Position numbers and translations under genes: made by a program. Under the pieces are notes generated by a model. It was not told the DNA's origin. It searched no databases and was given only the letters and a program-made list of their open reading frames with translations. Below are positions 48,754-57,068 of a stretch of DNA of 64,000 bases, in pieces (the first letter of the stretch is position 1; the number at the start of each line of letters is the position of its first letter). Origin of the DNA: an uncultured Clostridia bacterium (GTDB lineage Bacteria > Bacillota > Clostridia > Christensenellales > Borkfalkiaceae); NCBI GenBank assembly GCA_947628505.1, contig CANRAD010000011.1, positions 1 to 64,000 of the forward strand. Direction: 5' to 3'.

Positions 48754-51126
48754 TCAGTTTTCCGTTCCGTCGGAAGGTTTGCTCTCCTCTTCGGAAGGGG
48801 AACTCTCTCCGTCGCCGTATACGTCGATGCTCTTGTCGTCGGTTGTATCGACCTTTATTCTGCGGCGCCTTATCTGAGGCTCGTTCTTTTTCTTTCCGAA
48901 GCGGCGGACTATGAACCACACGCCTATCGTTACGAGACCTATCGCAAGCAGACCGGCAAAGCACATGCCGATTATAAAGCCTGCCTTGGCTCCCGCAGAA
49001 AGACCTTCCCACCACGTTGCGGAGCTTGCCTCGGGATACTTTTCAAGATACTCCGACCTAAGCGAACTCCTGTAATTACGGGCATCGGAATCAGACATTC
49101 TGCCGAGTACGCTGTAATAGTAGTCGCGCCTGTTGGCATAAACTTTTTCGCCGCTTACGGTGCGGAAATCGGTGAAATCGGCCCAATCCGCAGATGTTTC
49201 GGGAGCCATGAACTCCTCGATTTTTTTAAGCGTGTTGGCGGAATATACCGCGTCATCGCCGTCGGCGACCTCGGCGTTAACGGCGGCCGCAAGCTCGTTC
49301 ACATAGGAAACGTCGCCCGTATAGAACAGATACTTCAACGCCGAAGAGAGATGGGCGTATTCCGTCTGGTCGTACTTGTCGCTGTCCGCAAAGTCGGAGA
49401 TAATACCGTCGCTGTCTATGACTTTGTTGTAGAGCTCCGTTTTTTCGTTAAGTTCGGAATTGTTCATGACGACGTAATCGTCCCCGTCCTTCACAAAGCC
49501 GTCGGCGTCTTCCGCGCGCAAATCGCAGACCATTACGTAATTATACAAATCCATGTTGTCGGTTTCGCTGGGGAAAAGTATCTGCCCGCGGATAAACTCG
49601 GGAGCGTACCAATCGCTGGCCGAATCCAAATCGTAAATGCGCACGGACTTGTATTTATAGTAGTCGGCAACTCCGCTGTCCTCTTCCTCGGACACGAAAC
49701 CATTGTAATCCTCCCACTCGCCGCGCCAATTCACGCGATAAAAAGCGTAACCGCTGGGGGAAGCCGTGGAAAGCGAATAGTACACGTAATCTCCCTGAAC
49801 GTCGATTATCGTGGCCGTGCCCTCTTTCGCCTGTACTACATAGTAATAATAAGAATCAGGATTGTATCCGATTTTATTCTGAAGTTTGCCGTCGACCAAT
49901 TTGTTAACGGTTATACCGCCGCTCGATTCGGCTATCATAATTCCCGAAAGTTCGCCTTCGGGCGTGAACAGATAAGTATATCCGCCGGCAACGGAGCCGT
50001 CGTCGAGAAGCCATTCGCCTGCGCCCTCGCTCGGATCCTGCTCCGGGTTGGAGGTTACGGCGTTCCAGCTTCCGTCATACGCAACGTCTTCGTCTTTGAG
50101 AGCGAAGAGATGATCTATGGAATTGTTGCTCGTGTGTCTTGTGTAGAAGAGATAACCTCCCACATATTTTTTCAGCGTATATTGGAACTCGTAGTTGTTT
50201 TTGCTGTCCGCGTTTTCGGGTTCGTAATTGAAAGGAGTTTTTTCCGCGGTGGGTTTGCCTATACCGTCGAATATGAGCGTGCCGCAGTTGATATATCTGT
50301 CATCGTCGTCCCAGCCTATTACCTTGGAAGTATCGTAATTATTCCTTACGGTGCAAGAGGCGGTTACGGAATATACCTGATTATACGAATAATTCGTGTC
50401 CGCGGCGTAATTTCTGACGTTCATCGTATAGTATACGCGGGGGTTGGTTTTATCCTTATCGTCGAACAGATACGAGCTTATGTTGTACGCAAGAAGCGTA
50501 TTTACGCCCGTTGAAGTGTTCAACGAGTGGATATTGGTTACGCCCGACGACTCGCCGTACAGCTTTTCGCCCGTTGCGACGTAAAGAAGATATACCGTGC
50601 CGTTTTCTTCGACATAGCGGAAAGGCATGCCGTTGCTCGAAAATTGTATGAACGGATCTTTCATTGTCTCCGTTCCGTCGAGCTTCGTGCGCTTCATATC
50701 GAGATTGGAATTGAGAACTTCGCCGTCGGCGTTTTTCTCTGTGGAAGGCGTGGAATAATAGATATAATTGCCGTATATGAATATGCCGCCCGCATTGCTT
50801 CCCGAATAACTTATGAGCGGAACCACCGTTTGAACGGCGGAATAATTGCGGTTGTCGAAATTCTCCTTGCTTATGCGCATTACGGAACCTCTTACGGGAT
50901 TTCCGAATTCGTTATCGGCGGTGTAGCCCTGTATGCCGTTGATAAAGTAAATATAATCGCCCTTATCCACCGCAAAGCCGCCGTTCGACATAACTTCGCC
51001 CGAGGAATAGTTCCCGGGCAACGGATCTCTGTCGTAATATTCCGCGCAACCGGCAATAGCCGCCGCGCCTACGGCAACAACCGAAGCGAGAGCCGCGCAT
51101 ATAATTTTAGTAAAACGCTTTTTCAT
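48754..51126 (-). CDS. Large lipoprotein with predicted beta-propeller-like ectodomain and C-terminal TM
   Basis: Signal peptide with lipobox AIAGC; repeated YIYFING/IYYST-type strands; TM FIIGMCFAGLLAIGLVTIGVWFIV then basic/acidic tail. Confidence 0.7.
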   Translation of the reverse strand: MKKRFTKIICAALASVVAVGAAAIAGCAEYYDRDPLPGNYSSGEVMSNGGFAVDKGDYIYFINGIQGYTADNEFGNPVRGSVMRISKENFDNRNYSAVQTVVPLISYSGSNAGGIFIYGNYIYYSTPSTEKNADGEVLNSNLDMKRTKLDGTETMKDPFIQFSSNGMPFRYVEENGTVYLLYVATGEKLYGESSGVTNIHSLNTSTGVNTLLAYNISSYLFDDKDKTNPRVYYTMNVRNYAADTNYSYNQVYSVTASCTVRNNYDTSKVIGWDDDDRYINCGTLIFDGIGKPTAEKTPFNYEPENADSKNNYEFQYTLKKYVGGYLFYTRHTSNNSIDHLFALKDEDVAYDGSWNAVTSNPEQDPSEGAGEWLLDDGSVAGGYTYLFTPEGELSGIMIAESSGGITVNKLVDGKLQNKIGYNPDSYYYYVVQAKEGTATIIDVQGDYVYYSLSTASPSGYAFYRVNWRGEWEDYNGFVSEEEDSGVADYYKYKSVRIYDLDSASDWYAPEFIRGQILFPSETDNMDLYNYVMVCDLRAEDADGFVKDGDDYVVMNNSELNEKTELYNKVIDSDGIISDFADSDKYDQTEYAHLSSALKYLFYTGDVSYVNELAAAVNAEVADGDDAVYSANTLKKIEEFMAPETSADWADFTDFRTVSGEKVYANRRDYYYSVLGRMSDSDARNYRSSLRSEYLEKYPEASSATWWEGLSAGAKAGFIIGMCFAGLLAIGLVTIGVWFIVRRFGKKKNEPQIRRRRIKVDTTDDKSIDVYGDGESSPSEEESKPSDGTEN

Positions 51127-51258
51127 TGATTTACTCCGAAACGCCTTTATGTGTTCTGATTATAATTCAAGTAACTTTAATTATATACCAAACTATATTT
51201 TTAATCAATAAATTTGTGTTGCTTTTGGCAAAAAAATAATTAAAAAGGAGAGTTGTTT

Positions 51259-51489
51259 TTGGAAAAATTCGCACTTTTAAACCTTATCAAAGTCCTCGAC
51301 GGTCTGGTAGCGCCGAAAGACGGGCATAGCGGAGAACAAAAAGACGGGCAATGCGGCGCGCCCGAATTGCCGCGCGAGGACAAAAAAAACGCGCAATCCG
51401 AACAACAGGAAAACGCGAACATACTCGCCGGCGCGCTTTATCGGCACGAAGCGCTCTCTTACAGAGTAAAAAACAAGCCGCGCGGCTGA
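51259..51489 (+). CDS. Small hypothetical protein, probable TTG start
   Basis: AAGGAG 8 nt upstream of TTG at 51259; LEKFALLNLIKVLDGLVAP... Confidence 0.5.
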   Translation: MEKFALLNLIKVLDGLVAPKDGHSGEQKDGQCGAPELPREDKKNAQSEQQENANILAGALYRHEALSYRVKNKPRG

Positions 51490-51503
51490 AAAGCCGCGCG
51501 GCC
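51477..51503. terminator. Bidirectional terminator
   Basis: gccgcgcggctgaaaagccgcgcggc. Confidence 0.75.
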
Positions 51504-51512
51504 GGAAAAGTC

Positions 51513-52754
51513 TTACTTCTTTATTGTAGATCTTACGTGCAGACGTATATGGCGGGGAAGTCCGTTCACCCAAAGCGGAGTGATTTCCGCCTGAATGAGG
51601 GGATAAATGTAATGAACGAGTTCGGGCTTTACGTAAGTGCCGTCCTCGGTTATCCATTCGAGAGGAACCTTCTTTTCGACGTTCGCTATGAAATGAACGT
51701 CCGCGGTGTCGGTTATGCACATGTAGGGATCGTCGGATACTCTCTTCAAAGTAACGACGTGGCCGCTCATGCCCTCGAACGCCGCTTTAACAGCCGCGCC
51801 GCCTACGTTGTAGGCCTCGGTTACGTCTATACGGGATTGGATATGGGAAGCGCAACGCTGCAAGGACGAAAGCTCTATGGCTCTTGTCTTTACGCCGTAC
51901 TTCTTGGCGACTTCGCCCGCAAGGAAACGGGCCGTGCCGGCAAGCTGTTTATGGCCGAACGCGTCCACATAGTCCACGTGGTCGGCGAGTTCGCACACAT
52001 ATCTGCCGTCCGCCACTTTTACGCCCTCGGATACCGCGATTACCACCGAGCGGTCCTCTTTGAGAAGTTTTCCAACGTGTTCGAGGAATTTATCGAGATC
52101 GAACACTACCTCGGGAAGGTATATCGCGTCTACGCCCTCGCAGTCCTCGCCCTTTGCAAGCGCCGTGGAAGCCGTAAGCCAGCCCGCGTTACGCCCCATG
52201 ACTTCTATTACGGAAACTACGGGGTAGTCGTATACGAGACCGTCGCGGATTATCTCCTTGGTGGTTGCGGCTATGTATTTCGCCGCGCTGCCGTAGCCGG
52301 GAGTGTGGTCGGTTATGGCGAGGTCGTTATCTATCGTCTTGGGAACGCCCATGAAATGTATCGGGCTGTTTATCTTCGCGCCGTAATCCGAAAGTTTCTT
52401 AATCGTATCCATCGAATCGTTGCCGCCGATATAGAAGAACGCGTATATTTCAAGCTCGTTGAGAATAGCGAATATCTTTTCGTAAGTCTCTTCGTTGCCC
52501 TCTATATCGGGCAATTTATAACGGCATGAGCCCAAAAATGACGAAGGCGTTCTCTTCAAAAGGTCGTTGTCCAAGTCGTTTTTAAAACGCTGGGAAAGGT
52601 CGACTATATCCCTGTCCAGAAGCCCTTTGATGCCGTGTACCATTCCGTAGACTATATCCGCGCCCCTGTCCTTTGCCGTTTTGAATACGCCCAAAAGGCT
52701 GGAATTGATTACGGCTGTGGGACCGCCGGATTGACCTACAATTACGTTTTTCAT
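51513..52754 (-). CDS. 6-phosphofructokinase, probably PPi-dependent
   Basis: GQSGGPTAVINSSL, YIGGNDSMDT, GVPKTIDNDL, EVMGRNAGWL. Confidence 0.92.
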   Translation of the reverse strand: MKNVIVGQSGGPTAVINSSLLGVFKTAKDRGADIVYGMVHGIKGLLDRDIVDLSQRFKNDLDNDLLKRTPSSFLGSCRYKLPDIEGNEETYEKIFAILNELEIYAFFYIGGNDSMDTIKKLSDYGAKINSPIHFMGVPKTIDNDLAITDHTPGYGSAAKYIAATTKEIIRDGLVYDYPVVSVIEVMGRNAGWLTASTALAKGEDCEGVDAIYLPEVVFDLDKFLEHVGKLLKEDRSVVIAVSEGVKVADGRYVCELADHVDYVDAFGHKQLAGTARFLAGEVAKKYGVKTRAIELSSLQRCASHIQSRIDVTEAYNVGGAAVKAAFEGMSGHVVTLKRVSDDPYMCITDTADVHFIANVEKKVPLEWITEDGTYVKPELVHYIYPLIQAEITPLWVNGLPRHIRLHVRSTIKK

Positions 52755-52903
52755 TAAAAATTTCCCCCTAAATTGATTTTGGATTGAATTTACGGCATAA
52801 TTTTTCCGCCGCTACTTTAATATTTTATCATAACGGCGTTCAAAAAGCAATACTCGCCTCGAAAATTTTTTAAAAATAACCGCCGCTGAATAAAAAGACA
52901 TAA

Positions 52904-52933
52904 AAAAGAACTCCCGAAGGAGCTCTTTTTTAT
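52904..52933 (-). terminator. Terminator of the 52948 gene
   Basis: aaaaaagaactcccgaaggagctctttttta. Confidence 0.75.
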
Positions 52934-52947
52934 GTATCGTTTTGGAA

Positions 52948-53433
52948 TTATTCGTCTTTGAGAACGAATGCCGCAACTGCCGTGCCGGCCGCCGCAACGA
53001 TCGAGAATATCGCCGCCATTATGGCGCCTATGCCGATATTCATAGCGTCGGCCATTACTTTTTTATATTCATTCACATATTCCGCAGGCGTACCGGCAGG
53101 AGCATCGATACTGAATGCTTGAACAGGAAGGAAGAAAAGAACGGCAGCCACAACATAGCATACTATAGCTACTATGGGAGCTACTTTCCCGAGTTTACCC
53201 AATAAAGCAACGACGGTGAATGCCAAGCCGATTATAACGAGCAGATAGGGCAAGAAATAAAGGAACGAAAATGCAAATCCTTTATCCTTGTTACCGAAAG
53301 CAACGTCTGCGCCGGATGCCGATCCATCACCTACTTTAGCCGAAAGCGCGGGAGCTGCCAGCATTATAATTGCGATAACGGCAAAAAGAGCCGCAACTCC
53401 GTAAACTATCTTCTTTATGAGTGCTTTGTTCAT
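52948..53433 (-). CDS. Hypothetical small membrane protein, about 4 TM
   Basis: 161 aa, four hydrophobic segments; strong SD AAAAGGAGG. Confidence 0.75.
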   Translation of the reverse strand: MNKALIKKIVYGVAALFAVIAIIMLAAPALSAKVGDGSASGADVAFGNKDKGFAFSFLYFLPYLLVIIGLAFTVVALLGKLGKVAPIVAIVCYVVAAVLFFLPVQAFSIDAPAGTPAEYVNEYKKVMADAMNIGIGAIMAAIFSIVAAAGTAVAAFVLKDE

Positions 53434-53474
53434 AACGTTTACCTCCTTTTAAGAGTCATATCTTATAAGGAGTT

Positions 53475-53520
53475 CTCGTATGCGTTATGAAAATAACGCA
53501 TACGAGGGGCGCCCCTCGTA
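53475..53520 (-). promoter_or_regulatory. 5' UTR palindrome pair with alternative stems
   Basis: ctcgtatgcgttat-gaaa-ataacgcatacgag (14-bp stem) overlapping the 20-bp palindrome tacgaggggcgcccctcgta. Confidence 0.7.
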
Positions 53521-53535
53521 ACATATGCTGTTTAT

Positions 53536-53564
53536 ATTATATTATCATATCGGCTTAAAATCAA
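53536..53564 (-). promoter_or_regulatory. Sigma-A promoter for the 52948-53433 gene
   Basis: Minus strand TTGATT-17 nt-TATAAT. Confidence 0.75.
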
Positions 53565-53660
53565 GGTTTTTGTGAAAATTTTGTCGCTTATTTAAAAACT
53601 GTGCGTAAATAACGCGAAATCTGCGGGAAAATGTCGGGCGATGGGTTGAATTTCAAAGGC

Positions 53661-53980
53661 GGTCAGATACGAGCAAGACAAGGAAAGCGAGCGCCGACCG
53701 ACGCGAGTGTACAAAGACGTACACGAACAAGGCGGCGCGGAGCTTTTGCGGGGCTCGGAAACAGCGTAATCACAAAGTTATAAGCGCGCAGATACAAGCA
53801 GAACGAGGCGCCTGCGGATTTTGCGAAGCTCGCAAATAGTGCAATTGCAAAGTTATAAGCGCGCAGATACGAGCAGAACGAGGCGCCTGCGGATTTTGCG
53901 AAGGGAATTTACTTAAACGTAAATGACCGAGCAAAAACGTAAAGGCAACAATGTTATGCGAAGTATATGCGCGCTTAAAG
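53661..53980. repeat. Intergenic structured repeat array (two near-identical 75-bp-period copies plus a diverged copy)
   Basis: cagatac[ag]agcaRAac motif at about 53664, 53789, 53864; 53774-53828 and 53849-53903 match with one difference. Confidence 0.85.
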
Positions 53981-53986
53981 CGTCAG

Positions 53987-54020
53987 AAAAAAAGGACTTG
54001 TCCTGTAAGACAAGTCCTTA
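53987..54020 (-). terminator. Terminator of rpsI
   Basis: aaggacttgtcctgtaagacaagtcctt. Confidence 0.75.
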
Positions 54021-54038
54021 TACTTATTATTATCTTTA

Positions 54039-54452
54039 TTATCTCTTGCTGAACTGAGGAGCGCGGCGGGCTTTTTTCAAGCCGTACTTCTTTCTCTCCT
54101 TTACGCGGGGATCGCGAGTAAGGAAGCCCTCTTTTTTGAGAGCGGGGCGCGAGCCCTCTTCCGCTTGGAGAAGCGCTCTCGCTATGCCGAGACGGATAGC
54201 GTTTGCCTGACCGGTGGTGCCGCCGCCGTAGACGTTTACGAGCACGTCGTACTTGGCGGTTACGTTCAGAAGTTCGAGGGGTTGCTTAACGACATACTGC
54301 AAAACGGATTGGGGGAAATAATCTTCGAAAGCTCTGCCGTTGATTTCGATAACGCCCGTGCCTGCGGGAACGAGACGAACTCTCGCGATAGCCTTCTTTC
54401 TTCTGCCCGTGCCCCAGAATTGCAGTTTTTTCTTTAAATTTGCCTTTGCCAT
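54039..54452 (-). CDS. rpsI: 30S ribosomal protein S9
   Basis: [45 protein letters not shown]. Confidence 0.98.
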   Translation of the reverse strand: MAKANLKKKLQFWGTGRRKKAIARVRLVPAGTGVIEINGRAFEDYFPQSVLQYVVKQPLELLNVTAKYDVLVNVYGGGTTGQANAIRLGIARALLQAEEGSRPALKKEGFLTRDPRVKERKKYGLKKARRAPQFSKR

Positions 54453-54469
54453 ATCAAACTCCTCTCACC

Positions 54470-54901
54470 TTAAAATAATTTGAGCTCTTCGGGCTTCTGA
54501 GCGGCATGCGTATGCTCGGGGCCCTTGAATACCTTTAACTTTTTAATCATATCTCTGCCGAGCGAATTCTTGGGAAGCATACCTCTTACCGCTTCGTATA
54601 CGGCGAGGTCGCTCTTTTCGGCGAGCATCTTTTTATAGGATATTTCTTTAAGACCGCCGATATAGCCGGTGTGATATCTGTAATATTTATCTTCGAGCTT
54701 TTTGCCCGTAAGCGCCACTTTGTCGCAATTGACGACTATGACATAGTCGCCCGTGTCGACATTGGGCGTGAAGGTGGGCTTATTCTTGCCGCGAAGTATG
54801 GCCGCAACTTTGGAAGCGAGCCTGCCGAGGGGAACGCCGCTTGCGTCGACGACGTACCACTTTCTTTCAACTGCCTCCGCCTTTGCCATATAGGTTTTCA
54901 T
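54470..54901 (-). CDS. rplM: 50S ribosomal protein L13
   Basis: [55 protein letters not shown]. Confidence 0.98.
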   Translation of the reverse strand: MKTYMAKAEAVERKWYVVDASGVPLGRLASKVAAILRGKNKPTFTPNVDTGDYVIVVNCDKVALTGKKLEDKYYRYHTGYIGGLKEISYKKMLAEKSDLAVYEAVRGMLPKNSLGRDMIKKLKVFKGPEHTHAAQKPEELKLF

Positions 54902-54968
54902 TTTCTACTCCTTGAAATTTGCCGCAAAAATCCGCGGTTTTTCTTGCTTCTTGTTGCAATGCAAACTT

Positions 54969-54997
54969 ATTTTATTATTTTATAAAATATCTGTCAA
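54969..54997 (-). promoter_or_regulatory. Sigma-A promoter of rplM-rpsI
   Basis: Minus strand TTGACA-17 nt-TAAAAT. Confidence 0.75.
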
Positions 54998-55163
54998 GCT
55001 GTTTTGTGTTGCCTTTTTAAAGTTTTTTATAAATTTTGAATTTATTTTGAAAGCGGCTTTTTCGAGCGCAAAAACGACGTTTTAAAGGTAAAAATAAACT
55101 GTTTTTGCGCCGTTGGGGCGTTAAAATCCGCAAAAGAACGCCGCGAACGTTTTATCCCGCCGA

Positions 55164-55199
55164 GAAAGCGCGGCGCGCCTTTTTAGGCGCGCCGCGCTC
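55164..55199 (-). terminator. GC-rich hairpin after alaS
   Basis: agcgcggcgcgcctttttaggcgcgccgcgct. Confidence 0.7.
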
Positions 55200-55240
55200 T
55201 GTGCGTTGAAAACGCGTTTTCCTAATTATATAAATACCGC

Positions 55241-57052
55241 TCAGTCGTTTATGAGAACGGCCTTTATCCTCTTTATGCCCGCGGATACGTTTTCCTGCTT
55301 GACTATTTTGAACGTGCCGAGTTCTCCCGTGGACGAGGCGTGCGGGCCGCCGCAGATTTCTTTGGAAAAATCGCCTATCGTGTAAGTCTTTACACGCTCG
55401 CCGTATTTGCTCTCGAAAAGGCCGGTGAATCCCTCTTTTTTGGCTTCTTCGAGGCTCATCTCCTTCATTACCACGGGAACGTTCGCGGATATCTGCTCGT
55501 TTACGAGCCTCTCGACCTCGGCCACCTCTTCCGGCGTGAGTTTGCGGGAGAAATTGAAGTCGAAGCGCAGTCTCTCTTCCGTTATGTTGGAGCCCTTCTG
55601 CTCCACGTCGGGCGAAAGAGTTTTTTTGAGCGCGGCATGCAAAAGGTGCGTGGCCGTATGCAAACGGGTGGTCTCTTCCTTGTGGTCCGCAAGACCGCAA
55701 GCGAATTTCTGTTCGCTGCCGGCGCGGCTCTTCGCCTGATGCTCGGCAAACGCCGCCTCGTAACCCTTTACGTCCACGGCAAGTCCCTTTTCGCGCGCCA
55801 TTTCGCCCGTTATTTCAACGGGGAAGCCGTAAGTATCGTAGAGATGGAAAGCCGTTACGCCGTCGATGACCGTTTTGCCGTTCGCCGCAAGCTCGGCGGA
55901 TACCTTTTCGAACTCGCGCAAGCCCTGTTGAAGGGTGCGGGAAAACTTGTTCTCCTCTTTTTCGAGTTCGTCGTATATCTTCTGCGAATTTATCCGGAGT
56001 TCGGGATAAACATCGCCGTACTTTTCAATCATCGTGCCCGCAACCGTTTTGAGCGAGCCCTGCGGCAAACCGACGTTTCTGCCGAAACGGACGGCGCGGC
56101 GGATTATGCGCCTCAATATATAGCCCTGATCGGTGTTGGACGGAACTATGCCCTTTGCGTCGCCGAGCATAAACGTCGCCGTGCGGACGTGGTCGAGAAT
56201 TACCCTGAAAGCCCGCGTCGTTTCGCCGCCCTCGGAATATTTTGCGCCCGTGAGCTCCTCTATCTTCTTTATCGCCTCTTCGAAAACGTCGGTTTCGTAT
56301 ACGCTTTCCTTGCCGCCGAGAATACAGAGCGTGCGCTCCAAGCCCATGCCCGTATCCACGTTTCTCTGTTTCAAAGGCTCGTATTTGCCGTCGGCGGTCT
56401 TATTGTACTGCATGAACACGTCGTTCCATATTTCGAGGAACGTGCCGGCGGGCGCCTTGTCGAAATCGTAGGGACCGAGCTTGTCCGCCTCGGCGTGGTT
56501 TCTTATTATGTGCATCTCGGTGTCGGGGCCGCAAGGGCCGGTCGTGCCGGCGGGGCCCCACCAATTCCCCGATTTGGGAAGAAAGAATATGTGCTCTCTT
56601 TTTATGCCGCACTTCGCCCAAAGCCCGGCGCTCTCGTCGTCGCGGGGGCAGTCGGCGTCGCCCGCGAAACACGTTACGGCTATGTCGTCGACGGGTATTC
56701 CGAGATATTTTTCGCTCGTCAAAAATTCGAAAGACCATGGAATCATCTCTTCCTTGAAATAATCGCCGAGCGACCAATTGCCGAGCATCTCGAAAAACGT
56801 GCAATGGGCGCTGTCGCCCACTTCGTCGATATCGCCCGTTCTGACGCACTTCTGAACGTCGGTGAGGCGGTTGCCCTCCGGGTGCTTTTCGCCCAAAAGA
56901 TAGGGAACGAGAGGGTGCATGCCCGCGGTAGTGAATAAAACCGTGGGATCGTTTTCGGGAATGAGGGAAGCCGAAGGGATTATTTTGTGCCCCTTGTCTG
57001 CAAAAAATTCGAGATACATCTCTCTGAGTTTCTGACTTGTAAGATTTTTCAT
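55241..57052 (-). CDS. alaS: Alanyl-tRNA synthetase, short form ending after the editing domain
   Basis: KCVRTGDIDEVGDSAHCTFFEMLGNWSLGDYFKEE, HTATHLLHAAL, CGGPHASSTGELGTFKI; only 603 aa. Confidence 0.95.
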   Translation of the reverse strand: MKNLTSQKLREMYLEFFADKGHKIIPSASLIPENDPTVLFTTAGMHPLVPYLLGEKHPEGNRLTDVQKCVRTGDIDEVGDSAHCTFFEMLGNWSLGDYFKEEMIPWSFEFLTSEKYLGIPVDDIAVTCFAGDADCPRDDESAGLWAKCGIKREHIFFLPKSGNWWGPAGTTGPCGPDTEMHIIRNHAEADKLGPYDFDKAPAGTFLEIWNDVFMQYNKTADGKYEPLKQRNVDTGMGLERTLCILGGKESVYETDVFEEAIKKIEELTGAKYSEGGETTRAFRVILDHVRTATFMLGDAKGIVPSNTDQGYILRRIIRRAVRFGRNVGLPQGSLKTVAGTMIEKYGDVYPELRINSQKIYDELEKEENKFSRTLQQGLREFEKVSAELAANGKTVIDGVTAFHLYDTYGFPVEITGEMAREKGLAVDVKGYEAAFAEHQAKSRAGSEQKFACGLADHKEETTRLHTATHLLHAALKKTLSPDVEQKGSNITEERLRFDFNFSRKLTPEEVAEVERLVNEQISANVPVVMKEMSLEEAKKEGFTGLFESKYGERVKTYTIGDFSKEICGGPHASSTGELGTFKIVKQENVSAGIKRIKAVLIND

Positions 57053-57068
57053 ATTTCAGACCTTTTGG

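Noticed and set aside
49351-50514. 387-aa plus-strand ORF
   Set aside because: Antisense to the large lipoprotein gene
53774-53903. Possible CRISPR array
   Set aside because: Only two near-identical adjacent copies, no spacer-sized unique inserts and no cas genes
55340-56938. 532-aa plus-strand ORF opposite alaS
   Set aside because: Antisense shadow caused by codon bias (few TTA, CTA, TCA codons on the sense strand)
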